Shown here: positions 31,063 to 40,281 of the stretch, one piece after another | Numbering within the stretch: the stretch's first letter is position 1 | Layout of the letters: the number at the start of each line of letters is the position of its first letter | Source: Claveliimonas sp034178805 | Lineage (GTDB): Bacteria; Bacillota; Clostridia; Lachnospirales; Lachnospiraceae | Length of the DNA stretch: 64,000 nt | Reading direction: 5' to 3' | NCBI RefSeq assembly: GCF_050314255.1 | Contig: NZ_JBNPMZ010000005.1 | Coordinates: 107,653-171,652 of the forward strand | Translations under genes and position numbers: made by a program | The notes under the pieces: generated by a model | Database searches by the model: none | The model's input: only the letters and a program-made list of their open reading frames with translations | What the model was told of the DNA's origin: nothing

Positions 31063-32265
31063 TCATTTTACAAGAATACTATAGAAGCTTTCTCCATCTC
31101 CCCGGTAATCGACTCCCAGATATTGCGCTACTGTCTGAGCGATATCTGCAAAACTCTTTCGAGTCCCCAGATTCACACCCTGTCTCAGCATGTCGCCATA
31201 ACACAGACACGGCGTATATTCTCTGCTGTGATCGGTTCCTTTGAATCCCGGATCACATCCATGGTCTGCAGTAATCATCAGCAGATCCCCCGGCCTCATC
31301 TTCTTCATCATCTGACCGATCTGAACATCCACGGCATTTAAAGCATCCGTATATCCCTCCACATCATTTCGATGTCCGTATATCATATCAAAATCCACCA
31401 GATTAATGAAGCAGAGCCCTTCAAAGTCTTCATCCATAATCTCAAGAACCTGTTCCATATTCCTGTCATTTCCCCTGTTGGGATAGCTTTTTTGTATTCC
31501 TCTTCCGGCAAAAATATCAGAAATCTTGCCTACTCCGATGGTCGCCAAACCACTTTCGGTTATCGCATCCAGAACCGTTTTCTTTGGAGGCTCCAGAGAA
31601 AAATCATGTCGGTTCACCGTCCGCTCATAATCCGGATATTCTCCCACAAAGGGACGGGCAATGACTCTTCCCACTCCATGCTCGCCCTGCAGAATCTTTC
31701 TCGCCTTTCGGCAGTCTTCGTACAGTTCCTCTAGTGGCACAATATTCTCATGCGCTGCCACCTGAAACACACTGTCCACAGATGTGTATACGATCAGCTT
31801 TCCCGTCTCCACATGTTCCTGCCCGTAATCCCGGATAACCGCCGTTCCGGAATAGGGTTTGTTGCAGAGAATTCCCCTGCCTGTTACTTTTTCAAATTCA
31901 TCCAATATTTCTTTTGGAAATCCTTCCGGATAGGTCGGCATCGGTTTAGGAGAAACAATCCCGGCTATTTCCCAATGCCCCATCGTTGTATCCTTGCCGG
32001 CAGACTGCTCCTGCATTTTTCCATAGCATCCTATGATTTTTTGTCCATATTTATTAGTATTTGAATCCGTTTTCTCTTCCCCGCTTTTAAAAGACGTTCC
32101 ATCTATCTGGAATATTCCAAGTCTTTCCAGATTGGGAACACAAATCCTTCCGCTTCTCACACAGGTTCCAAAAGTATCACAGCCCACATCATCAAAATGC
32201 TCCGCATCCGGGGCTTCTCCGATTCCAACACTGTCCAGTACCATCAAAAAAACTCTTCGTCCCAT
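31063..32265 (-). CDS. deoB: Phosphopentomutase
   Basis: A 400-residue enzyme that interconverts ribose (or deoxyribose) 1- and 5-phosphates, linking nucleoside breakdown to central metabolism. ATG 32265 is chosen (AGGGG seven bases upstream); the longer GTG start has no ribosome binding site. Alkaline-phosphatase-superfamily features are intact: LMVLDSVGIGEAPDA with the metal Asp, the catalytic Thr in KDTTMGHWEI, NLVDFDMIYGHRND and ITADHGCDPGFKGTDHSREYTP for the two manganese ions. It follows dsdA by 19 bases on the same strand; no purine nucleoside phosphorylase is in the window. Confidence 0.95.
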   Translation of the reverse strand: MGRRVFLMVLDSVGIGEAPDAEHFDDVGCDTFGTCVRSGRICVPNLERLGIFQIDGTSFKSGEEKTDSNTNKYGQKIIGCYGKMQEQSAGKDTTMGHWEIAGIVSPKPMPTYPEGFPKEILDEFEKVTGRGILCNKPYSGTAVIRDYGQEHVETGKLIVYTSVDSVFQVAAHENIVPLEELYEDCRKARKILQGEHGVGRVIARPFVGEYPDYERTVNRHDFSLEPPKKTVLDAITESGLATIGVGKISDIFAGRGIQKSYPNRGNDRNMEQVLEIMDEDFEGLCFINLVDFDMIYGHRNDVEGYTDALNAVDVQIGQMMKKMRPGDLLMITADHGCDPGFKGTDHSREYTPCLCYGDMLRQGVNLGTRKSFADIAQTVAQYLGVDYRGDGESFYSILVK

Positions 32266-32284
32266 TTTGTTTACCCCTATCACG

Positions 32285-33601
32285 TTAATCTAAATACGTT
32301 GTCATATATTCTTCTCTGACCTCCTCCGGAACCAGCCTGCCTCCGGTTGCCCATGCAATGTGTACCGCATTTTCCATCTTATCTGACAGTCCATGTTCCT
32401 CGATATATCGTCTGGTCTCATCATATTGCATCAGTTTCAGTGGTCCTTCAAAGGCTGCACACGAACTGGGCTCGATAAATATGCCTTCCGTGTTCCAAAG
32501 TGCCCGCATATATTCATACAGCCATTTATCATCCAGTGTAAATTCTCCGGAAAGAAGCGGTTCCATAACCTTACCCACGAATCCGGACGGTCTTCCCACT
32601 GCCAGCCCATCTGCATGAGTCTGACCGCTGAGTCCCACGTCCTGTACGCAGATCTGATTGTGAAGTCCGGTCGCCATTCCAAGCAGCATACAGGGTGCCT
32701 GTGTCGGTTCCACAAAGAAACAGTGCACATGATCTCCCCATATCTGTTTCAATCCAAAGGTAACTCCACCCGGTGCACCGCCTACCCCGCAGGGGATATA
32801 AACAAACAACGGATGTTCCTCATCTATTTCTATCTGCTGTTCTTCAAGCTGCTTTTGAAGACGCACTGCAGCCACAGCATATCCCAGAAAGAGATTTTTT
32901 GAATTTTCATCATCCACAAAATAGCTCATGGGATCCGCATCCGATTCCTTACGTCCATTTTTTACCGCTTCGCTGTAATCCGATTCATATTCTACCACCT
33001 TCACTCCATGGCTACGAAGCATATCCTTTTTCCACTGCTTTGCATCAGCAGACATGTGAACAATTACCCGATATCCCACAGCAGCACTTGCAATCCCGAT
33101 ACTGAGTCCCAGATTCCCCGTTGATCCAACCTGTATCGTATACTGGCCGAAGAATTTACGGCATTCTTCTGACGCAAGCTTCTCATAATTATCCTCCGGC
33201 TTCAAGATCCCTGCCTTTATCGCCAGTTCCTCCGTATGCTTTAACACCTCGTAAATGCCGCCTCGTGCTTTCACCGATCCCGCAACAGCCAGATGACTAT
33301 CCTTTTTTAACAATAGTTTTCCACCGATCTTCTGCCTGTATTCATGTTCCAGATAATCCCGCATCTCAGGAATCGGCGTAAGCCCAGACTCAATCAGGCC
33401 CTTCTGCGCCTCAGTTTCAGGAAAACACTTCTTAATAAACGGCGCAAATCTTTCCAGCCGTCTTTTGGCATCTTTCATTTCTTCCAAAGTAACCGGAAGG
33501 GCGACACTTCCAAAAGGTTTCAGTCCGGGATTCACCCATCCGATCTCCTCCCCAGCCGCAATCTTCTGAATCAACGGATCCTCCATATAGCTCTTAACCA
33601 T
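32285..33601 (-). CDS. dsdA: D-serine ammonia-lyase
   Basis: A 438-residue PLP enzyme that deaminates D-serine to pyruvate. The PLP lysine is Lys111 in AGSVKARGG, with the family N-terminal helix region EEIGWVNPG and the glycine-rich phosphate loop CGVGGAPGGVTFGLKQIWG (in part). Related to threonine dehydratase but longer and with the DsdA-type PEMRDYLEHEYRQKIGGKLLLKK region. It forms an operon with deoB downstream. A D-serine transporter or LysR regulator such as DsdC is not seen nearby. Confidence 0.93.
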   Translation of the reverse strand: MVKSYMEDPLIQKIAAGEEIGWVNPGLKPFGSVALPVTLEEMKDAKRRLERFAPFIKKCFPETEAQKGLIESGLTPIPEMRDYLEHEYRQKIGGKLLLKKDSHLAVAGSVKARGGIYEVLKHTEELAIKAGILKPEDNYEKLASEECRKFFGQYTIQVGSTGNLGLSIGIASAAVGYRVIVHMSADAKQWKKDMLRSHGVKVVEYESDYSEAVKNGRKESDADPMSYFVDDENSKNLFLGYAVAAVRLQKQLEEQQIEIDEEHPLFVYIPCGVGGAPGGVTFGLKQIWGDHVHCFFVEPTQAPCMLLGMATGLHNQICVQDVGLSGQTHADGLAVGRPSGFVGKVMEPLLSGEFTLDDKWLYEYMRALWNTEGIFIEPSSCAAFEGPLKLMQYDETRRYIEEHGLSDKMENAVHIAWATGGRLVPEEVREEYMTTYLD

Positions 33602-33625
33602 AGAAATACCTCCTTTTATATAGCA

Positions 33626-33653
33626 GAATCACAGCCACCGACGGCTGTGATTC
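33626..33653. terminator. Hairpin between ptsI and dsdA
   Basis: GAATCACAGCC and GGCTGTGATTC form an 11-base-pair stem with a 6-base loop, between the ptsI stop and the dsdA start on the same strand. The following T tract is weak, so it may attenuate rather than end ptsI transcription. Confidence 0.6.
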
Positions 33654-33672
33654 CATAGTAAACTCTTCCTCT

Positions 33673-35298
33673 TTATCTTATCTCACGTATATTTTTACGA
33701 AGCGGAAGCACCTTATCCGGTGTCACAGATAATTCATCAATTCCCATTCTGATAAACGTCTCAGTCAACGTCTCATCAGCCGCCAGATCACCACAGATAC
33801 TGATTCTCTTTCCTTCCAGATGAGCATTATTTGCCACGATCCGAATCATTTTCAAAAGAGCCGGATGATGTGTGTTATAATATCCGGAAAGACGTCTGTT
33901 CGTACGATCCATAGCGAGTGTGTACTGAGTCAGGTCATTCGTTCCAATACTGAAGAAATCCACTTCTCTTGCCAGTTCTCCACTGATCATAACTGCCGCC
34001 GGAGTCTCGATCATAACTCCCACTTCAATAGCATCATTATATGCAATCTTTTCTGAACGCAGTTCAGCCTTTACCTTCTCAAGAATACTTTTCGCTGTAA
34101 CAACTTCCTCCACGGATGTAATCATAGGAAATAAAATGGATATATTCCCAATTGCAGATGCTCGTAATATAGCACGCAGCTGTGTCTTGAAAATCTCTTC
34201 CTTATCCAGTAACACCCGAATTCCGCGATAGCCCATCATCGGATTGGACTCCTCCGGAAGCTTAAGTGCATCTACCCGCTTATCACCGCCGATATCTGCC
34301 GTACGTATCACAATCCTTTTTGCACCCATCACTTCTGCGGTCAGCTTATATGCCTGAAACTGCTGTTCTTCTGTCGGGAGCTTTCCGCCCATTTCCATAA
34401 AAAGAAATTCACTTCTGAAAAGCCCTACTCCATTCGCATCATTGCGGAGCACACTTTCTATATCCTCACGGCTGCCGATATTGGCACAGACATCTATCTT
34501 CTGACCACTCTGGGTCACATTCTCCTTCCCTTTCAGTCGTTCCAGCGTCTCAACCTTTAATAAGGTCTTTTTCTTCTTCTCTCTCATCTGATGTAGCGTT
34601 GTCTGATCAGGTTCGATATAAAGCTTTCCCTCAAATCCGTCAATAATTACCATCTTGCCGTCATAGTCTTTTTTCAGTGCTTCACCGATTCCAATTACTG
34701 ACGGTATCCCCTTCGTACGTGCAAGCGTCGCCGTATGAGAATTAATAGAACCATACATGGTCACGAACCCCAGGACCTTTGTCTTATCAAGCCGCGCCGC
34801 TTCACTGGGATAGAGATCCCTTGCCGCCATGATGAAAGGTTCATCCATGAACATCTTCTCTTTTCTTCCCCGTCCGAGAATACGGAGCAATCGGGATGCC
34901 ACGTCTTTTACATCCGCCTCATGACCACGCACATAGCTGGAATCTTTCGTTGCAAATTCTGCAAGAAAATTCTCCGCTGCCTTCTGCACTGCATATTCTG
35001 CATTCAGTCTCTGATCCATAACAATTCTGGTAACACTGTCCAGAAATTCACTGTCTTCCAGCACCATCTGCTGCATCTCGAAGATCAGAGCTGTTGCTTC
35101 TCCCGTCTCCTTCGCGGAAATCTCACACAGTTCTTTAATCTCCTGCACTGCTTTTTCTCTTGCTTTCTGGAACCGGAGGATCTCTTTTGTCACATCTTCC
35201 ACATATATTCTTCGGATTTCCTTTTCTCCCCGCTTATAAAAAGCAAGTCTTCCGATTACAATCCCCTCCGATACTTTCTTCCCCGTCAACGTAATCAT
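33673..35298 (-). CDS. ptsI: Phosphoenolpyruvate-protein phosphotransferase, PTS enzyme I
   Basis: A 541-residue EI that takes phosphate from PEP and passes it to HPr. The active His188 lies in GSINSHTATLARTKGIPS (shown in part), the N-terminal domain opens with the typical GKKVSEGIVIGRLAFYK, and the PEP-binding C-terminal barrel has LFRSEFLFMEMG, MGYRGIRVLLDKEE, GVMIETPAAVM and the conserved GTNDLTQYTLAMDRTN (Cys-Gly CGDLAADE near the end). No ptsH is adjacent, so HPr must be encoded elsewhere. ATG 35298. Confidence 0.96.
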   Translation of the reverse strand: MITLTGKKVSEGIVIGRLAFYKRGEKEIRRIYVEDVTKEILRFQKAREKAVQEIKELCEISAKETGEATALIFEMQQMVLEDSEFLDSVTRIVMDQRLNAEYAVQKAAENFLAEFATKDSSYVRGHEADVKDVASRLLRILGRGRKEKMFMDEPFIMAARDLYPSEAARLDKTKVLGFVTMYGSINSHTATLARTKGIPSVIGIGEALKKDYDGKMVIIDGFEGKLYIEPDQTTLHQMREKKKKTLLKVETLERLKGKENVTQSGQKIDVCANIGSREDIESVLRNDANGVGLFRSEFLFMEMGGKLPTEEQQFQAYKLTAEVMGAKRIVIRTADIGGDKRVDALKLPEESNPMMGYRGIRVLLDKEEIFKTQLRAILRASAIGNISILFPMITSVEEVVTAKSILEKVKAELRSEKIAYNDAIEVGVMIETPAAVMISGELAREVDFFSIGTNDLTQYTLAMDRTNRRLSGYYNTHHPALLKMIRIVANNAHLEGKRISICGDLAADETLTETFIRMGIDELSVTPDKVLPLRKNIREIR

Positions 35299-35504
35299 AT
35301 ATTATCCGTCCTCTGCTGCATATATTTCTTTCTTTTACTTTACACGCTGAACCCAAGGTAGTCAAGTCATTCCTGGTATTTACTGTATCTTTCTCTTTAC
35401 ATTATAATATGTATCTTTTCTGTATTATGTACCGTCTCTGATTCATACAGGTTATATGATTTAAGAAAAGTTACATATTTTTATATCATTCTTCTCAACT
35501 TGTG

Positions 35505-35553
35505 CAAATTAACACATATTCCATTGACTTTCCCTCCCAAATGTGTTAATTTG
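35505..35553 (+). promoter_or_regulatory. Promoter region of the cold-shock gene with flanking inverted repeat
   Basis: TTGACT (35524-35529) and TAATTT (35547-35552) are spaced 17 bases. They sit in a perfect 13-base inverted repeat (CAAATTAACACAT at 35505-35517 and ATGTGTTAATTTG at 35541-35553) whose right arm covers the -10. It may be an operator or an RNA/DNA element for temperature control. The 311-base gap to ptsI holds nothing else that I can support. Confidence 0.55.
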
Positions 35554-35609
35554 TTAAGGAATCTATAGGATATCATTATGGGTTATCAATTCTTTATGGA
35601 GGTATGAAA

Positions 35610-35810
35610 ATGAGCAAAGGTACAGTAAAATGGTTTAACAACCAAAAAGGCTACGGCTTCATTTCTGACGAGTCTGGAAATGATGTATTCGTTCACTACT
35701 CTGGACTTGTAATGGATGGTTTTAAATCATTAGAAGAAGGTCAGGCTGTAGAGTTCGAAGTAACTGAAGGTGCTAAGGGACCTCAGGCAGTTAATGTTGT
35801 AAAACTGTAA
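35610..35810 (+). CDS. cspA: Cold-shock protein (CspA family)
   Basis: A 66-residue OB-fold RNA chaperone. ATG 35610 is chosen because GGAGG is seven bases upstream. RNP1 (KGYGFI) and RNP2 (VFVHYS) are intact, and the start MSKGTVKWFNNQKGYGF matches the family almost exactly. Such proteins bind single-stranded RNA and melt secondary structures. Followed by an AT-rich tail and a terminator shared with the ACT gene. Confidence 0.96.
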   Translation: MSKGTVKWFNNQKGYGFISDESGNDVFVHYSGLVMDGFKSLEEGQAVEFEVTEGAKGPQAVNVVKL

Positions 35811-35907
35811 TTGCCACAATTTAATCAAATGAGATGTACCTTTTATTTATATAAAATATATATAATTTTAAATATGTAAAAGAATACATGTAATTCGATT
35901 AAAAAAT

Positions 35908-35935
35908 GGGATGTCATCTGACATCCCACTTTTTA
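35908..35935. terminator. Bidirectional terminator between cspA and the ACT gene
   Basis: GGGATGTCA and TGACATCCC (35908-35927) with A6 before and CTTTTT after, serving both convergent genes. Confidence 0.85.
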
Positions 35936-35958
35936 TACCTTTTTTCAGATTTCATTTC

Positions 35959-36402
35959 CTATCTGTTAGCATTATATGCTTCATCTGCACTGTATACGTC
36001 AAATCCGCTTCCCTTCAGAATATCGATCACACGTCCCGGCTCATCGCTCTTCAGTACAGCCGCCGCATCCGCACCATTTGCAAATGCGTACATGTACTCA
36101 ATATTAACCTCTCCCTCTACAAGCTGATGCATTGCTTTGCTGAGAGATCCGGTAGCATGCGGAACTCTCAGTGCTACTACGTCTGTAAGCATCGCTGTGA
36201 TTCCGGCTTCTTTTAATACCATACGGCCTTTGTGCGGATCGGACACGATCATACGGAGCATTCCATACTCGGTAGTATCTGCCAGACTGAGCGCTACGAT
36301 ATTAACATCTCCTTCTGCAAGAGCAGAAAGCACCTCGTCCAGACGTCCTTCTCTATTTTCCAAAAAAACGGATAACTGCTGAATTGTGTTGCTCAAACTC
36401 AT
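35959..36402 (-). CDS. Tandem ACT-domain protein linked to phenylacetate-CoA ligase
   Basis: A 147-residue protein of two ACT-like domains (about 7-75 and 75-145), small-molecule-binding modules that commonly sense amino acids. The signature of this subtype (IQQLSVFLENREGRL, YGMLRMIVSDPHKG and IEYMYAFANGADAA) is found next to paaK in anaerobes. AAGGAGGGG is before ATG 36402. It is the last gene of the iorA-iorB-paaK operon and may sense an aromatic amino acid or its keto acid; that is inference from the neighbours. Confidence 0.88.
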   Translation of the reverse strand: MSLSNTIQQLSVFLENREGRLDEVLSALAEGDVNIVALSLADTTEYGMLRMIVSDPHKGRMVLKEAGITAMLTDVVALRVPHATGSLSKAMHQLVEGEVNIEYMYAFANGADAAAVLKSDEPGRVIDILKGSGFDVYSADEAYNANR

Positions 36403-36414
36403 AATTTCCCCTCC

Positions 36415-37746
36415 TTATAAATTTCTGTTATCAATCACACGTTTTGCTTTTCCTTCACTTCTCTGAATAGTCTTAGGCTCTACCAGTTTTACTCTTACAG
36501 ATACCCCAAGTGCCTGTTTTAATACTGCGGCCACCCTGTTCTTCAGTTCATCCAGCTTACGGATCTCATCAGAGAAGTATTTCTCATCAACTTCTACCAT
36601 TACAGTGAGGACATCCAGGTTATTCTCACGATCCACAATCAACATATAGTGAGGAGCTACGCCGCCGCCCATAGACAGAAGAGCTGTCTCAACCTGTGTC
36701 GGGAATACGTTGACACCACGGATAACCTTCATGTCATCGGTACGTCCTGTGAACTTCTGAATTCTTGGAAGCGTTCTTCCACATTCGCATGTGCCATGCT
36801 GAATGCTTGTCAGGTCTTTTGTTCTGTAACGAAGAAGCGGCATACCTTCTTTTGCAAGAGTCGTAAATACAAGTTCTCCGGTCTCTCCGTCTGCACATGC
36901 AGTCTGATCTGCCGGATTCAGTACTTCCGGATAGAAGTAATCTTCATATACATGAAGTCCTTTATGATGGATACAATCCATTGCCACACCAGGACCGGTA
37001 ATCTCGCAAAGTCCGTAAATATCAAAGCTGTTGATATGGAAGATGCTCTCAATCTTCTTGCGCATCTCCTCTGTCCACGGTTCTGCACCATTGATGCTTG
37101 CCTTAATCTGCAGGCGGTCGATGATACCTGCCTCCTGAGCAGCCTCTGCCAGGTATAATGCATAGGAAGGTGTACATGCAAAAGCTGTCGCACCAAAGTC
37201 CTCCATACACATCAGCTGACGTTTTGTATTACCGGAAGACATCGGAATTGCCATGGCTCCCAATGCTCGTGCTCCGAGATCCAGTCCCATACCTCCGGTA
37301 AAAAGTCCGTATCCGTAACAGATATGAAGTCTGTCTTCATATGTAAGACCAGCCATAGTAAGCGCTCTTGCCACACATTCTCCCCAAACATCCACGTCTT
37401 TTTGTGTATAGGATGCAAGGGTAAGCTTTCCGGTTGTTCCTGATGTTCCCTGCACTCTGGCAATCTTACTCTGCGGTACAGCCAGAAGTCCGAAAGGATA
37501 ATTATTTCTCAGATCCTCTTTTGTCGTAAAAGGAAGCTTATTAATGTCTTCAATCCCTTTAATATCCCCAGGTTCCAGTCCCATCTCATCCATCTTATCA
37601 CGATAAAACTTTACATTATCGTATACATTCTTCACCTGCTTTACGAGACGTTCACTCTGAAGCGCTGTCATCTCATCCCTGCTCATACACTCAATCTTCG
37701 GGTCGCGGATTTTTTCCTGCCAATTTTCCAATGCTACTCCTGCCAT
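36415..37746 (-). CDS. paaK: Phenylacetate-CoA ligase
   Basis: A 443-residue adenylate-forming ligase for phenylacetate or similar aryl acids. Signatures: GTSGTTGKLTLASYT, DIYGLCEITGPG, ELVFTTLAKEGMPLLRYRTKD and GRTDDMKVIRGVNVFPTQVE, with the C-terminal lysine region SEGKAKRV. The start is uncertain: ATG 37746 has GAGAGG at a workable distance, while a TTG at 37770 extends the frame by eight codons. In the operon with indolepyruvate:ferredoxin oxidoreductase it fits the PaaK paralogues that reload or release aryl-acetyl-CoA in anaerobes. Confidence 0.92.
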   Translation of the reverse strand: MAGVALENWQEKIRDPKIECMSRDEMTALQSERLVKQVKNVYDNVKFYRDKMDEMGLEPGDIKGIEDINKLPFTTKEDLRNNYPFGLLAVPQSKIARVQGTSGTTGKLTLASYTQKDVDVWGECVARALTMAGLTYEDRLHICYGYGLFTGGMGLDLGARALGAMAIPMSSGNTKRQLMCMEDFGATAFACTPSYALYLAEAAQEAGIIDRLQIKASINGAEPWTEEMRKKIESIFHINSFDIYGLCEITGPGVAMDCIHHKGLHVYEDYFYPEVLNPADQTACADGETGELVFTTLAKEGMPLLRYRTKDLTSIQHGTCECGRTLPRIQKFTGRTDDMKVIRGVNVFPTQVETALLSMGGGVAPHYMLIVDRENNLDVLTVMVEVDEKYFSDEIRKLDELKNRVAAVLKQALGVSVRVKLVEPKTIQRSEGKAKRVIDNRNL

Positions 37747-37784
37747 TCTTCTGTCCATCCTCTCATTCAATTTCTTTACAGCCT

Positions 37785-38363
37785 CTACTCTGAGACAAGC
37801 TGGTATCCTACATCAAATGCCTGCTTATTGATCTCAATCGTTTTCGGCGGTACTGTATGTTCAATTACGTCATACCACTGTTCTTTTGTGAAATCCATAT
37901 GCTGGGCTGCGATACCGAGAACAATCAGATTGAACACCCTCGGATTGCCAAGCTTTTTGGATTCCTCTGTCGCATTTACTGTATATACTTTATGATCCTT
38001 TTTCAGATTTTCAATAATATTTTCCGGATACTCTGCCGCACCGATCACTACCGGCATCGGATCGATTCTCCAGTCATTTACAATGAGGGCACCATCTTTT
38101 TTAAGAAAATGTGCATAGCGAAGTGCTTCCAGCCTCTCAAATGCTATGATTACATCTGCCTGCCCCTCTTCAACGATCGGTTCTGCCACATTCTCACCAT
38201 AGCGCACAAATGTTACAACGCTTCCGCCTCTCTGCGCCATTCCATGAACCTCTGAAAGTTTGACATCATATCCTCCTGCAATGGCAAGGCCTCCCAGAAT
38301 TCTGCTGGTCAGAAGAGTTCCCTGTCCTCCGACTCCGACAATCATAATATTTTTTGTTGCCAT
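37785..38363 (-). CDS. iorB: Indolepyruvate:ferredoxin oxidoreductase, beta subunit
   Basis: A 192-residue subunit of the 2-oxoacid:ferredoxin oxidoreductase that decarboxylates indolepyruvate and other aryl-pyruvates to aryl-acetyl-CoA with reduced ferredoxin. It shows the gamma-type domain motif GVGGQGTLLTSRILGG at the start and the SEVHGMAQRGGSV segment. Its ATG shares one base with the iorA stop (TAATG at 38363), giving tight coupling. The heterodimer with the alpha subunit below makes the active enzyme. Confidence 0.94.
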   Translation of the reverse strand: MATKNIMIVGVGGQGTLLTSRILGGLAIAGGYDVKLSEVHGMAQRGGSVVTFVRYGENVAEPIVEEGQADVIIAFERLEALRYAHFLKKDGALIVNDWRIDPMPVVIGAAEYPENIIENLKKDHKVYTVNATEESKKLGNPRVFNLIVLGIAAQHMDFTKEQWYDVIEHTVPPKTIEINKQAFDVGYQLVSE

Positions 38364-40111
38364 TATCTGTCACCTGCCTTTACTAATTCAATTGCATCAA
38401 ACTTACAAAGAGTCTCACAAAGACCGCATCCGGTACACATCGTATCATCGATATGGATCGTTCCGTCTGCATTCCTTGTCATAGCCGGACATCCCGGTTT
38501 CATACACATACCGCACTTCTTACATTTATCTTCATGTGCAACATAGAGCGGCTTCTTCTCTTTGCTTAAGAGTACACAAGGTGTTTTGGTGATAATAACA
38601 GACACTTCATCCCTTGCAACTTCTTCTTTTACTACCTTTTCCAATGTAGCTATATCAAATGCATTGACTTCTATTACATTCTTAACGCCAATTGCACGGC
38701 ACAGTGCCGGAATGTCAATGGCATATGTAGGCTCTCCGAGAAGAGTCTTACCTGTCGCCGCATGATCCTGGTGTCCGGTCATACCTGTCGTAGAATTGTC
38801 CAGAATCATCACTGTTCCGGTCGCCTTGTTATACATCATATTCATCAGGGAATTCACACCTGTATGTAAGAATGTGGAATCTCCGATAACTGCTACCCAG
38901 TTTTTAATATAATCTTTACCCTTTGCTTTCTCCATTCCGTGAAGGCTGGAAATACTTGCGCCCATACAGATAGTGGTATCTACCACACTGAGCGGTGCCA
39001 CAGCACCCAGTGTATAACATCCGATATCTCCGGCTGCATGAAGCTTCAGTTTATTCAGCACATAGTAAACACTTCTGTGCGGGCATCCCGGGCAGAGAAT
39101 CGGCGGTCTTCCCGGCGCTGCTGCCGGTGCTGCGATATCCAGCTTCTCCCCGAGGATTGCTTCCCGGATCATATTCGCGCTGTATTCACCCTGTACAGTA
39201 AAGATTTCTTTACCGACAGCCTTGATTCCCCATGATTTTACCTGTTCCTCAATCACCGGATCCAGTTCTTCCACGATATATAACTTTTCAACCTTAGAAG
39301 CAAATTCTTCGATCAGTTTTCTTGGCAGAGGATTGACCATACCAAGCTTTAATACAGATGCCTCCGGCATTGCTTCTTTCACGTACTGATAAGGAATACC
39401 GCTGGTAATCACACCGATTTTCGTATCATTCATCTCCACACGGTTAATCGGCAGTGTATTCGCAGCTTCTGCCAGTTCCAGATTGCGCTTCTCGATCTCC
39501 ACGTGACGGAGCTTTGCATTTCCCGGCATCATAACCGTCTTGCGAATATCTTTCACATATGGTTTATCCTCAATCTGAGCTCTGTCTTCCAGCTCTACCA
39601 CACCCTGGGAGTGAGCCAGTCTTGTAGTTGTACGGAAAACAAACGGACGGTCAAACTGCTCACTGAGTTCAAATGCTGCCTTCATAAAATTTTTCGCTTC
39701 TGCGCTGTCAGACGGCTCCAGAACCGGAAGCTGCGCTGCACGCGCAACCATTCTCGTATCCTGCTCATTCTGGGAACTGTAAAGTCCCGGATCATCTGCC
39801 ACGACGATGACCAGACCTCCGTTCACTCCCATATAAGACACCGTATATGCAGGGTCTGCTGCCACATTAAATCCAACATGCTTCATACAGGACATTGCAC
39901 GTACACCAGCAACAGATGCTCCGATTGCAACCTCGGTAGCAACCTTCTCATTCGGTGACCACTCACAATACAGATCATCCTTATACTGTACCAGATATTC
40001 ACTAATCTCAGTACTCGGCGTACCCGGATAAGCTGCAGACACCTTCACGCCCGCTTCGTAAGCTCCTCTCGCAATCGCCTCATTACCAAGCATAATTACT
40101 TTTTTTGACAT
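38363..40111 (-). CDS. iorA: Indolepyruvate:ferredoxin oxidoreductase, alpha subunit
   Basis: A 582-residue thiamine-diphosphate enzyme subunit. The N-terminal pyrimidine-binding region (LGNEAIARGAYEAGV, AAYPGTPSTEISE) is followed by the TPP/metal-binding GDIGCYTLG and GDSTFLHTG motifs, and the C-terminus carries two [4Fe-4S] motifs with CKKCGMCMKPGCP and CTGCGLCETLCK. It oxidises aryl-pyruvates from Phe, Tyr and Trp. ATG 40111 follows AAAGGATG. It is the first gene of the operon iorA-iorB-paaK-ACT, preceded by a leader hairpin at 40164-40186 and a TATAAT box. Confidence 0.95.
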   Translation of the reverse strand: MSKKVIMLGNEAIARGAYEAGVKVSAAYPGTPSTEISEYLVQYKDDLYCEWSPNEKVATEVAIGASVAGVRAMSCMKHVGFNVAADPAYTVSYMGVNGGLVIVVADDPGLYSSQNEQDTRMVARAAQLPVLEPSDSAEAKNFMKAAFELSEQFDRPFVFRTTTRLAHSQGVVELEDRAQIEDKPYVKDIRKTVMMPGNAKLRHVEIEKRNLELAEAANTLPINRVEMNDTKIGVITSGIPYQYVKEAMPEASVLKLGMVNPLPRKLIEEFASKVEKLYIVEELDPVIEEQVKSWGIKAVGKEIFTVQGEYSANMIREAILGEKLDIAAPAAAPGRPPILCPGCPHRSVYYVLNKLKLHAAGDIGCYTLGAVAPLSVVDTTICMGASISSLHGMEKAKGKDYIKNWVAVIGDSTFLHTGVNSLMNMMYNKATGTVMILDNSTTGMTGHQDHAATGKTLLGEPTYAIDIPALCRAIGVKNVIEVNAFDIATLEKVVKEEVARDEVSVIITKTPCVLLSKEKKPLYVAHEDKCKKCGMCMKPGCPAMTRNADGTIHIDDTMCTGCGLCETLCKFDAIELVKAGDR

Positions 40112-40163
40112 TCTCAGTTACATCCTTTCTCATCTTATCGAAATAACGAAAAAACGCATCTCA

Positions 40164-40209
40164 CAGTGCAGTCTGAGTTTGCACTGCTCACGCTTACCTG
40201 CATATTATA
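40164..40209 (-). promoter_or_regulatory. Promoter and leader hairpin of the ior operon
   Basis: On the minus strand TATAAT (40204-40209) lies about 90 bases before the iorA start; the -35 (CTTTAAT, TTTAAT) is weak. The leader contains CAGTGCA-N9-TGCACTG (40164-40186), a possible attenuator-like hairpin. No known riboswitch was seen. Confidence 0.5.
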
Positions 40210-40281
40210 GCATAATACTTTCACAGATTAAAGCATTGATTTATGAAATTCTATAGTTTTTTCTTTCACAAACAGACACCC

